From an uncultured Eubacteriales bacterium (GTDB lineage Bacteria > Bacillota > Clostridia > Christensenellales > Borkfalkiaceae), in assembly GCA_900548285.1 (NCBI GenBank), contig URKE01000044.1:1-17459 (forward strand): a stretch of 17,459 bases of DNA. The letters run 5' to 3'. This document shows positions 1 to 6,509 of the stretch, piece by piece. A program made the position numbers and the translations under genes. Numbering within the stretch: the first letter of the stretch is position 1; every line of letters starts with the position of its first letter. The notes under the pieces were generated by a model. The model saw only the letters and a program-made list of their open reading frames with translations. It was not told where the DNA came from and searched no databases.

Positions 1-77
1 TTCGGGCGGCGTTATATTATGAAGTTTTACGGATTTTTATCGACAAGGTCTTAAATCGAACAATCTACCTTGCAATG

Positions 78-113
78 ACGATAACCATCTATAAAACGAT
101 AACCGTCTATAAG
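78..113. repeat. Tandem 18-bp direct repeat downstream of aroQ
   Basis: Two adjacent 18-nt copies (78-95 and 96-113) differ at two positions; the unit begins ACGATAACC and ends TCTATAA plus one base. They lie in the 161-nt stretch after the aroQ stop. The rest of that stretch shows no gene and no convincing terminator on the minus strand, so the operon may continue beyond the window edge. The repeat matches the habit seen elsewhere here of duplicating short segments between genes. Confidence 0.8.
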
Positions 114-161
114 ATATTTTTTCGGACGAACCGCCCGATTTATCTCAATCGTTACCAGACC

Positions 162-605
162 TTACTGCCCGACACTTCCCGCCAGCCCGGCGAAATAACC
201 TATCGCTTCGGCATAACCGGCGAAGCCTTTTCCGACGATAACCTTTTCGGCAACGGGCGAAATAAAACTCTTTTTCCTGAACTCTTCGCGGCTATTGATA
301 TCGCTCAAATGAACTTCGACGACCGGCAAACTCACCGCTCTGAGCGCGTCCGCAATCGCGATGCTCGTATGAGTATACGCGCCGGCGTTGATGATTATTC
401 CGTCGAACCTGCCGTAAGCCTTCTGAATAAACTCCACGATTTTGCCCTCGTAATTACTTTGAACAACCCTGCATTTCAAGCCCGCTTTTTTCGCTCCGGC
501 GACGATATACTTTTTCAGCGCGGAATAAGACTTCTTGCCGTAAATTTCCGGCTCTCTTATGCCGAGCATATTCAGATTCACTCCGTTTATCACAAGTATT
601 TTCAT
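162..605 (-). CDS. aroQ: Type II 3-dehydroquinate dehydratase
   Basis: Converts 3-dehydroquinate to 3-dehydroshikimate, step 3 of the cytosolic shikimate pathway. The 147-residue length is normal for the small type II family, which forms dodecamers. Visible motifs: an N-terminal NGVNLNMLG segment (usually NGPNLN) followed by REPEIYG, holding the catalytic R17 and Y22; QSNYEGKIVEFI (49-60); INAGAYTHTSIAIADAL (72-88); and EVHLSDIN (97-104), with catalytic H99 and a downstream substrate-binding R110. The Pro-to-Val change at residue 9 and the Asp at 102 (usually Asn) are mild departures. The start is 7 nt after the aroE-aroK stop, with an AAAGGA ribosome binding site inside the junction, so translation is probably coupled to the upstream gene. 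It is the last gene of the cluster in this window. Confidence 0.95.
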   Translation of the reverse strand: MKILVINGVNLNMLGIREPEIYGKKSYSALKKYIVAGAKKAGLKCRVVQSNYEGKIVEFIQKAYGRFDGIIINAGAYTHTSIAIADALRAVSLPVVEVHLSDINSREEFRKKSFISPVAEKVIVGKGFAGYAEAIGYFAGLAGSVGQ

Positions 606-612
606 TTGTCCT

Positions 613-1911
613 TTACCCGAAAATCTCCGTTATTATTTTCTCCGCGGTCTTTTCCGCGGCTTTGTCGTTTTCGATTTTTTTATCGCTCGCGGCAACGTAA
701 TACCCCTCTCTTTGCTTGAATAATCGACTTATAGACATACTTTTCGATAACGGTCTGTTATTTTGCGCAAGCAGATTCAGATCTCTTCCGAGCCAAATCA
801 CAACGCCGCAACTTCTCAGTTTTTCAACGTTTTTTTCGCGCAGAATCGTTCCTCCGCCCGTCGCGATTACAACTCCGCGCAATGATGAAACCGATTCCGC
901 AACCTCCGTTTCGATTTCGCGGAAACGCTCTTCACCGTATTTTTCTATTATTTTCTCCGGCGACTCGCCTGCGATTTTTTCGATTTCTTCGTCCGTATCG
1001 CAAAACTTCATTCCGAGTTTTTCCGCTAAAATCCGTCCGACCGTAGTTTTCCCTGCGCCCGGCATTCCGACGAGCGAAATATTCGTTTCGCGTTTCAAAA
1101 CTTCGCCGAGAACCGCGCGGATTTTATTTTCGCAATCCGCCGTTTCAACCGATCCGTCAGCCGTTATGTCCGCCGTTCCGTTCGCCGTTTCAAACGTTCC
1201 GTCCGCAATTCCTCCCGTTGTTTCGTCCCAGATTTTTTCGGAATATACCGCCTGAGCAACAAGCATCGTTAAACCGCCGCAAGCCCTCGCGCCGATTTTT
1301 TCTGCGTCAAGAACAAACCTTGATCGGAAAGGATTATAAACGCAATCGAACGCGCCCTCGAGATTTTTAAACCTCGAAACGTCGCAAGCCGCGCCGTCCG
1401 CAAAAGGAAACGTTCCTACGGGCGTGGCGTTGATTATAACCTGCGTTTTCTCGCGATCGTAAATATTTTCATAGTTAAGTTTGCCCTTTCTCGAAACGAT
1501 TTCAACGCTCGCCGCCCCCTCGTCTATAGAGAGTTTTTCGGCAACGATTCCCGCGCCGCCGCTCCCGAGAATGAGAACGTCCTTTCCTTTAAGCGTGATT
1601 TTCGCCGCTTCGAGGGCGTATTTCATACCGTAATAATCGGTGTTATACCCGATAAGTTTACCGTTTTTGTTCAGAACGGTGTTCACCGCGCCCGTTTTTT
1701 CGGCGATTCCGTCAACTTCGTCCAGAAGCGGAACGATGGATTTTTTATAAGGCATCGTAACGTTAAGCCCGTCGAACTTCCTGCTTTTTACGAATTCGCT
1801 CAACTTTTCGGGCGGTAACTCGCGAAGAGAATAATCCAACCCGAAAAACGAATGAATAACGGCGGAATAACTGTGCGAAAGTTTCTCGCCGAGCAAATAA
1901 TACTTTTTCAT
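613..1911 (-). CDS. aroE-aroK: Fused shikimate dehydrogenase - shikimate kinase
   Basis: A 432-residue bifunctional protein for two consecutive steps: NADPH-dependent reduction of 3-dehydroshikimate, then ATP-dependent phosphorylation of shikimate. Residues 1-235 are AroE: substrate serines in SHSYS (12-16), NVTMPYK with catalytic K56, GYNTD with D92, the nucleotide loop GSGGAG (116-121), INATPVG, and a GGLTMLVAQA segment near the end. Residues 277-432 are AroK: Walker A GMPGAGKT (282-289), DTD (305-307), GEERFRE, ATGGGT, NRPLS in the lid and REGYY. A 40-residue linker of repetitive Asp/Gly/Thr/Ala sequence joins them. The order AroE-AroK differs from the fungal AROM arrangement. The leader carries two 16-17-nt direct repeats and no clear ribosome binding site, so translation may be weak or depend on unfolding. 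The fusion would give fixed stoichiometry and possibly channelling, which is inference. Confidence 0.93.
   Translation of the reverse strand: MKKYYLLGEKLSHSYSAVIHSFFGLDYSLRELPPEKLSEFVKSRKFDGLNVTMPYKKSIVPLLDEVDGIAEKTGAVNTVLNKNGKLIGYNTDYYGMKYALEAAKITLKGKDVLILGSGGAGIVAEKLSIDEGAASVEIVSRKGKLNYENIYDREKTQVIINATPVGTFPFADGAACDVSRFKNLEGAFDCVYNPFRSRFVLDAEKIGARACGGLTMLVAQAVYSEKIWDETTGGIADGTFETANGTADITADGSVETADCENKIRAVLGEVLKRETNISLVGMPGAGKTTVGRILAEKLGMKFCDTDEEIEKIAGESPEKIIEKYGEERFREIETEVAESVSSLRGVVIATGGGTILREKNVEKLRSCGVVIWLGRDLNLLAQNNRPLSKSMSISRLFKQREGYYVAASDKKIENDKAAEKTAEKIITEIFG
1140..1218 (-). repeat. Degenerate tandem repeats encoding the AroE-AroK linker
   Basis: The DNA reads as units starting GCCGTT or GCCGTTTC at intervals of 12-21 nt. 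The encoded linker has repeating segments of about seven residues, such as DGTFETA, NGTADITA and DGSVETA. It lies exactly between the two enzyme domains, so it probably arose by slippage or duplication and is tolerated as a flexible tether. Copies are diverged, so unit boundaries are approximate. Confidence 0.55.
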
Positions 1912-1944
1912 ATTTAATACTTTTTTATATTTAATACTTTTTAT
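1912..1944 (-). repeat. Duplicated 16-17-nt leader of aroE-aroK
   Basis: Immediately before the aroE-aroK ATG, the minus strand carries ATAAAAAAGTATTAAAT and, just upstream, ATAAAAAGTATTAAAT. The copies differ only in A-run length and directly precede the start codon. Neither contains a GGAGG-like sequence, unlike most genes here. Confidence 0.8.
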
Positions 1945-1969
1945 AGTTTCCGACGTTGTTACGGAGTGT

Positions 1970-2031
1970 GTTTATATACGCCTGGGTTATAACGTATGTT
2001 GTTTATATACGCCGTGGTTATAACGTATGTT
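1970..2031. repeat. Tandem 31-bp repeat spanning the chorismate mutase stop codon
   Basis: Copies at 1970-2000 and 2001-2031 match at 29 of 31 positions. On the plus strand each begins GTTTATATACGCC and ends TTATAACGTATGTT. The second copy contains the stop codon (2018-2020) and the last codons of the chorismate mutase gene, so the duplicated unit is the end of that gene plus spacer. A partial third copy (GTTTATACGCG) overlaps the coding end at 2029-2039. Confidence 0.85.
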
Positions 2032-2890
2032 TATACGCGCCCAGAAAGCGGAATTTTTCGGACGAACCGCTCAATTCCGCGATGACGTTGAGCGTTTCCT
2101 TTTGAGTTACGTCGCACTCAAACTCGATAAAAGCGAGCGTTTTCATTCTGCCGCAACCAAAACTTTTTATCTGCGTAACGTTCAGCCCCGCTCCCGCGAG
2201 CCGCGACACCGGCAACAGTAAACTCCCCGCAGTGTTTTTTAATTCCAGAACGACCGCCGCTCTGTCCGCGCCCGCGAATATCGTCGGCTTTGCCGCGAGA
2301 ACCGCATAACAGGTTTTCCGCGTTTCTCCGTCCGGATTGCGTTCGCAGTCTATCATGCCGACAATGCTCAGATCGTTTTCGATTATTTTTTCAAGCGTGT
2401 CCGACACAAACCCGTCGCCCTCGTCGCAAGGCAGAACGGCGAAACCGCATAATCCGTTTTTCACGGCTTTAACGATTCCTTCGTCGTTTTTGAATTCCGT
2501 AACGACCGCAACGGGGAAAACCGTCGAAGCGACAGCCCTTTCTTCCGCCGAGACTCGCACCGCAATCGTCGCGGAAACCACGGGTTTTCTCACGGATTCG
2601 CTTATTTTTTTTCCGATAATCGCGTTTTCGGCGTAAAATTCGCTCTGATAGGCCTTGCTGAGCGAAAAGACGTTCCGATAAAACAACGCGACGTATTTAA
2701 TCAACTCTTCCGGCTTGTTTTTCGCAACGCGGACGATGATTTCATTCTCCCGTCCGCTCGCGTTTATCGCTCTGTTCTCCTCGGCTTTAACTTTGCCGAT
2801 CTCCTTGCAAAGAGCCATTCTCTCCGCAAACAGTTCGGAAAGAGCGTCGTCTTTTTCGTCGATTTTTTTTCTCAATTCGTCTATAGTCAT
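2018..2890 (-). CDS. pheA: Chorismate mutase with degenerate prephenate dehydratase and ACT-like domains
   Basis: 290 residues, against about 386 in E. coli PheA. Residues 1-88 are an AroQ-fold chorismate mutase converting chorismate to prephenate; R7, R24, K33/K35, R47 and E48 match known active-site positions. Residues 105-182 resemble the first lobe of prephenate dehydratase: FAVLPCDEGDGF lies where YAVVPIENTSSG is expected, followed by LSIVGMI. The second lobe, about 75 residues, is absent. The catalytic TRF motif appears as TCY (193-195), and the GxxGxYS segment is not seen. Residues 211-290 look like an ACT domain, but the Phe-binding ESRP motif reads KSFG. Mutase activity is likely; dehydratase activity and Phe feedback are doubtful. 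The gene sits between aroC and aroE-aroK. Its start has a GGAG site 8 nt upstream, the last of four repeated copies. The pheA symbol reflects ancestry, not demonstrated activity. Confidence 0.8.
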   Translation of the reverse strand: MTIDELRKKIDEKDDALSELFAERMALCKEIGKVKAEENRAINASGRENEIIVRVAKNKPEELIKYVALFYRNVFSLSKAYQSEFYAENAIIGKKISESVRKPVVSATIAVRVSAEERAVASTVFPVAVVTEFKNDEGIVKAVKNGLCGFAVLPCDEGDGFVSDTLEKIIENDLSIVGMIDCERNPDGETRKTCYAVLAAKPTIFAGADRAAVVLELKNTAGSLLLPVSRLAGAGLNVTQIKSFGCGRMKTLAFIEFECDVTQKETLNVIAELSGSSEKFRFLGAYKHTL

Positions 2891-2946
2891 ATTTTTAACT
2901 CCGCCTTTTAACTCCGCTTTTTAACTCTGGTTTTTTAACTCCGCTT
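2891..2946 (-). repeat. Four tandem 13-nt units each carrying a ribosome-binding-site core
   Basis: In the 79-nt spacer between aroC and the chorismate mutase gene, the minus strand repeats a unit like GCGGAGTTAAAA four times. Three copies carry GGAG and one carries AGAG. The copy next to the start has GGAG 8 nt before the ATG, an ideal Shine-Dalgarno spacing. The upstream copies are decoys, standby sites or simple slippage products. Confidence 0.85.
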
Positions 2947-2969
2947 TGCGGTTATAATCTTGTTCGTTT

Positions 2970-4211
2970 TTATCGGTTTAGTTTACGATTCGTCGTGGCG
3001 AGAATTTCGTCCAGCAAAGCAATCGCCGCCGCGCTTTCCACAACAGGAACCGCTCTCACCGCCACGCAGACGTCGTTACGTCCGAAAAATGACGCTTCGA
3101 CGTTTTCCTTATTTACAAGGTCGATCGTTTTCTGTGGTTTTGAAATCGTCGGGGCAGGACGGAACGACGCGCGGAACACGATGTCCGCTCCGTTTGAAAC
3201 GCCGCCGTTGATTCCGCCCGAGCGGTTGGTTTCAAAAATCACGTTTTTGTTTTCGTCAAAACGCATAGCGTCGTTAACGAAAGAGCCACGCGCCGAAGCG
3301 AAACGCTCTCCGTAACCGAATTCCACAGCCTTGACTGCGGGAATTGCGTAAACTACGGAAGCAATTTTACCTTCAAGACCTCCGAAAAGCGCGCCGCCGA
3401 TACCGACTTTCAACCCCGTCGTAACGCACTCAACCGTCGCTCCCACGCTGTCGCCGTCGTTTTTAGCCTTTTTTATTTCATCGAGCATTTCTTTCCCGTC
3501 CGAAATCGACGGAAAACTACTATCCCCCAACTTACCGCCGATATAACCGAACGCGTCCGCAACGTTTGTTTTTCCGCAAACGTCGTAATAATCTTCGCCC
3601 GAAGCATTGCCGACGCGAGTAAGATACGCAAGCGTTTTAACGCCGAAATTCTCTTCGAGAATCTGTTTGCAGATTCCTCCGAGAACGCAAAGCGGCGCGG
3701 TCAACCTGCCCGAAAATTCGCCCCCGCCCGAAAAATCGAGAGTACCCGAAAGGGCGTATCTCACGTAATCGGCGTGCGACGGACGAGGTATTCCGTAAAA
3801 TTTCGACTTCACGGTTTCTTTTCCGTATTCCGGGCCGACCTCGTTTTTCCCGCTCGCTTTTTTTAAGTCGCTTTTCTCCGCGTCTTCGTTGAAAATCTCG
3901 CAGGAAAATTCGCCGCCTATTTTTCTTTCGGTAACGCCGCCCGCAATTTCGTTCGTAATTTCACCCGTAATTCTGCTCGTGATTTTACCTGTGATTTTAC
4001 CTGTGATTTCGCCGGAAAAAACGGGGATATCGCGTTCCTTTCTTGCGGTGGAATAAACCTTGTCGGAAGGACTGCGCCGTTTTAAAAAATCTTTCAGTTT
4101 GTTTTCGTCAAAGGAAAAACCGTCAAGTCCGCTGATCTTAACGCCGATTTTTTCCCCGCGCGACGCGCCGTAAATCTCGGCTTTGATTCTTTTTCCGTTA
4201 AACACCGACAT
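2970..4211 (-). CDS. aroC: Divergent chorismate synthase with a repeat insertion
   Basis: Predicted to eliminate phosphate from EPSP to give chorismate using reduced FMN. 413 residues; the family is usually about 350-390. The ATG at 4211 is chosen because GGAGGT lies 7 nt upstream and the protein then begins MSVFNGK, as in the family; it overlaps the aroA end by 14 nt. Family features: RRSPS (45-49), TARKE, RPSHADY with the second catalytic His (H146), GGGEFSGRLTA, a GIGGALFGGLEG segment, IPAVKAVEFG, and NRSGGINGG. Oddities: the GESHG motif reads GASRG, so the first catalytic His is Arg18 while Ser17 stays; GRHDPC reads GRNDVC; and residues 69-92 are an ITGK/ITGE repeat followed by further extra sequence up to about 135, in the region where IRNTDQRSKDY is expected. 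It could be a slow or altered enzyme. The otherwise complete pathway argues that it is functional. Confidence 0.85.
   Translation of the reverse strand: MSVFNGKRIKAEIYGASRGEKIGVKISGLDGFSFDENKLKDFLKRRSPSDKVYSTARKERDIPVFSGEITGKITGKITSRITGEITNEIAGGVTERKIGGEFSCEIFNEDAEKSDLKKASGKNEVGPEYGKETVKSKFYGIPRPSHADYVRYALSGTLDFSGGGEFSGRLTAPLCVLGGICKQILEENFGVKTLAYLTRVGNASGEDYYDVCGKTNVADAFGYIGGKLGDSSFPSISDGKEMLDEIKKAKNDGDSVGATVECVTTGLKVGIGGALFGGLEGKIASVVYAIPAVKAVEFGYGERFASARGSFVNDAMRFDENKNVIFETNRSGGINGGVSNGADIVFRASFRPAPTISKPQKTIDLVNKENVEASFFGRNDVCVAVRAVPVVESAAAIALLDEILATTNRKLNR
3943..4014 (-). repeat. Six 12-nt in-frame units within aroC
   Basis: Six consecutive 12-nt units read GTGATTTTACCT or variants on the plus strand. 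Two copies (3979-3990 and 3991-4002) are identical and outer copies are diverged. Because 12 is a multiple of three, they encode tetrapeptides ITGK, ITGK, ITSR, ITGE, ITNE on the minus strand. The graded divergence fits expansion by slippage inside the gene. Confidence 0.9.
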
Positions 4212-5484
4212 CTGTTTTACCTCCGAGCCGCCCGAAATCGGCAAAAAAATCTGGATAAGATTTAGAAACGTGTTCCGCTCCTTTTATAACGCACGCAGGC
4301 TCGAGCGCGGAAGCGAAAACCGCCGAAGCCATGACCATTCTGTGGTCGCCGACCCCATCAAACGTCGTTCCGCCCTTCGGCAGGCCGCCGAAAACGGACA
4401 GAACGCCGCCTTTATAGTCCGTTTTTATTCCGGCTTTTTCGAGCATGTCGATTATGGCGATAAGCCGGTCGCACTCCTTATATTTCAGCCTTTCCACGCC
4501 GCGGAACACGCTTTTGCCCTGCGCGAACGCCGCCAAAACGCAAACCACGGGCGCAAGATCGGGAGTATCGGAAAAGTCCGCTTCAATCGGGTTAATTGCT
4601 TTACGCGCAACCCGTATAAAATCATTCCCGACGGTTATTTCCGCTCCGAACCGGCGCAATAAATCGACGATTTTTTCATCGCCCTGCCCGCCGCTATCGT
4701 GTTTACTCAACCCCGAAACGGTAACGTCGCCGCCGAGCGCGCCGAGGGCAAGCATAAACGCCGCAGAGGAAAAATCGCCCGGAACGACCGTTTCATCGGG
4801 TAAACAATAATCACTTTTATTGAAAATAATCGACTTATAGCCTATCTTTTTGAATTTGATGACGCTTTGTCCGAGAACGTTCAAAGTCATATCGAAATAA
4901 CTTTCGCTCGAGAGTTTACCGGTTATTTCAAGCGTACTCTCTCCGCTTAAAAGAGGAAGAGCGAACGCAAGCCCCGAAGCGAACTGCGAGGAAACCGTAC
5001 CGTCTATAACGTACTTCCCGGGATGAATTTTCCCCGAAAGAAGATAACCGCGATTTGTTTTTTCGATCTTCTCGCCGTGAGCGGAAAGAACGTTTATCAT
5101 TTCGTCAATCGGGCGGCAAAGGAGTCCGCTATCGCAAATGAATTCCGCGCGGATTCCGAGCGCGGCTGCGACAGGCATCAAAAATCTTAGCGTTGAACCG
5201 CTTTCACCCGTGTTTAAGATAAAATCTTTCTCTCCAAAAAAGTCATTAGCGGCGGAATTTTGTATTCCGTAAACCGCCGCATTGCCGTTTTCAACCGTTA
5301 TCTTCGCGCCCAAAGCCGCCAAACAATCGCGGGTTCTCGTCACGTCTGCGGAATAACCTACGTTTTTTACGACCGTGCGACCGTTTTTAAGCGCGGCGGC
5401 AATAAGCAAGCGATGCGCGAGCGATTTTGACGGAGGCGCGACCACGCTCCCTTTTGCCGAAAATTTCGATATCCCGACGTTCAT
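4198..5484 (-). CDS. aroA: 3-phosphoshikimate 1-carboxyvinyltransferase (EPSP synthase)
   Basis: Transfers enolpyruvate from PEP to shikimate-3-phosphate. The 428-residue length is typical. Motifs: PPSKSLAHR with K20, S21 and R25; NTGESGSTLRFL (91-102), the variant of the NAGTAxR motif familiar from clostridia, keeping Gly96; R124 in SGLLCRP; SSQ (165-167) binding shikimate-3-phosphate; PGDFSSAAF; DTPDLAP with the catalytic Asp; RLKYKECDR; GDHRMVMA; and VSKSYPDFF. These cover both inverse-alpha/beta domains and all main ligands. The start overlaps the aroB stop by 4 nt (ATGA), with GGAAG upstream inside aroB, so the two are translationally coupled. The 3' end overlaps the aroC start by 14 nt. 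Nothing suggests loss of activity. Confidence 0.96.
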   Translation of the reverse strand: MNVGISKFSAKGSVVAPPSKSLAHRLLIAAALKNGRTVVKNVGYSADVTRTRDCLAALGAKITVENGNAAVYGIQNSAANDFFGEKDFILNTGESGSTLRFLMPVAAALGIRAEFICDSGLLCRPIDEMINVLSAHGEKIEKTNRGYLLSGKIHPGKYVIDGTVSSQFASGLAFALPLLSGESTLEITGKLSSESYFDMTLNVLGQSVIKFKKIGYKSIIFNKSDYCLPDETVVPGDFSSAAFMLALGALGGDVTVSGLSKHDSGGQGDEKIVDLLRRFGAEITVGNDFIRVARKAINPIEADFSDTPDLAPVVCVLAAFAQGKSVFRGVERLKYKECDRLIAIIDMLEKAGIKTDYKGGVLSVFGGLPKGGTTFDGVGDHRMVMASAVFASALEPACVIKGAEHVSKSYPDFFADFGRLGGKTDVGV

Positions 5485-6509
5485 TTCAACAACTTCCAGA
5501 CCTTTGAAATCGGTGCTTTTTCAACGGCTGGTTCTCCCACGCCTTTAAGCAGAACAAGCATTACGTCGCTCCCCGTAACCTTTTTATCGAATAACATACG
5601 CGACTTGACGTCCCGCATATCCGCCGCAAACGAAAAATCGAACGGATAAACGTTCAAAAGCGCGTTCATCTCTTCGATTTTTTCATTACTCAAACCGTAA
5701 AAGTCCGCCGATAAGTCGATTATCCGCTTAATTCCGTAAGCAACGCAAAGCCCGTGCGAAAGCGAATAGCCGCTCGACGCCTCCAGCGCGTGACCTATCG
5801 TATGTCCGAGATTAAGCACCGTTCTGCCGCCGCGCGGCTTTGTTGCAAACTCGTCCTTTTTAACGATTTCGTTCTTTATTTCAACGCATTTCATAACGAG
5901 ATTTTCCATATCGCCCGCAATATCTTCGGCGGAAACGCGTTTATCTATGAAAGCGTATTTCACCGCTTCGCCCATTCCGCTTTCAACCTCGCGAGCGGGC
6001 AGAAAATCGAAACACGAAACGTTCGCATAAACAAGCGCGGGGGAATAAAACGCGCCGATGAGATTCTTCCCGAAAGAAAGATCGACGGCGGTTTTTCCGC
6101 CGACGGACGCGTCTATAGCCGACAAAATCGTCGTGGGACATACGCAATAGGTTATCCCGCGCATAAAAGTCGCCGCGACGAACCCGACGAGGTCGCTCAC
6201 CGCTCCGCCGCCCACGGCTAAAAGAGCGGAAGTCCTGTCCGCGCCGTTTTCGGCGAGTTTTTCCGCAAGCCTTTTATAACAACCGAAATTTTTGCATTTT
6301 TCGCCCTCGGGAACGACTATTTCGCAAAGCGAAAATTCGCAGAGTTCCTCTCTCAATTCTTTCGCGAAAAGTTTCTTGGTGTTTTTATCGTAAACGACGA
6401 AAAGCCTGTCGCTTTTCACGACGGCGAAAAGTTCTTCCGAAAGCCCCGCAAACGAATCGTAGGTTATATATTTATAAGGTTTATGTGTTCTTATAACCGT
6501 TTCTCTCAT
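5481..6509 (-). CDS. aroB: 3-dehydroquinate synthase
   Basis: Cyclises DAHP to 3-dehydroquinate using NAD and a divalent metal. The start at 6509 gives 342 residues. It forms an ATGA overlap with the aroF stop and has AAAGGA 7 nt upstream; the longer frame reaching 6608 only adds a basic sequence lying inside aroF. Motifs: PEGEKCKN (68-74), the NAD loop VGGGAVSDLVGFVAATFMRG (99-118), PTTILSAIDASVGGKT (125-140), KNLIGAFY, SGMGEAVKYA with metal ligand E181, LNLGHTIGHALE with H236, and SHGLCVAYG with H252. All expected metal and NAD residues are present. It is coupled on both sides, to aroF and to aroA. Confidence 0.96.
   Translation of the reverse strand: MRETVIRTHKPYKYITYDSFAGLSEELFAVVKSDRLFVVYDKNTKKLFAKELREELCEFSLCEIVVPEGEKCKNFGCYKRLAEKLAENGADRTSALLAVGGGAVSDLVGFVAATFMRGITYCVCPTTILSAIDASVGGKTAVDLSFGKNLIGAFYSPALVYANVSCFDFLPAREVESGMGEAVKYAFIDKRVSAEDIAGDMENLVMKCVEIKNEIVKKDEFATKPRGGRTVLNLGHTIGHALEASSGYSLSHGLCVAYGIKRIIDLSADFYGLSNEKIEEMNALLNVYPFDFSFAADMRDVKSRMLFDKKVTGSDVMLVLLKGVGEPAVEKAPISKVWKLLK

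Noticed and set aside
117..140. Terminator after aroQ (CGGGCG/CGTCCG stem)
   Set aside because: On the minus strand the stem is short, contains a G-T pair, and is followed by A residues, not T.
1912..4014. CRISPR array suggested by several direct repeats
   Set aside because: Repeats are directly adjacent without unique spacers, differ in unit at each site, and several are within coding sequence.
4198..4244. Longer aroC start at 4244
   Set aside because: It would overlap aroA by 47 nt and add residues absent from the family; the ATG at 4211 has GGAGGT at ideal distance.
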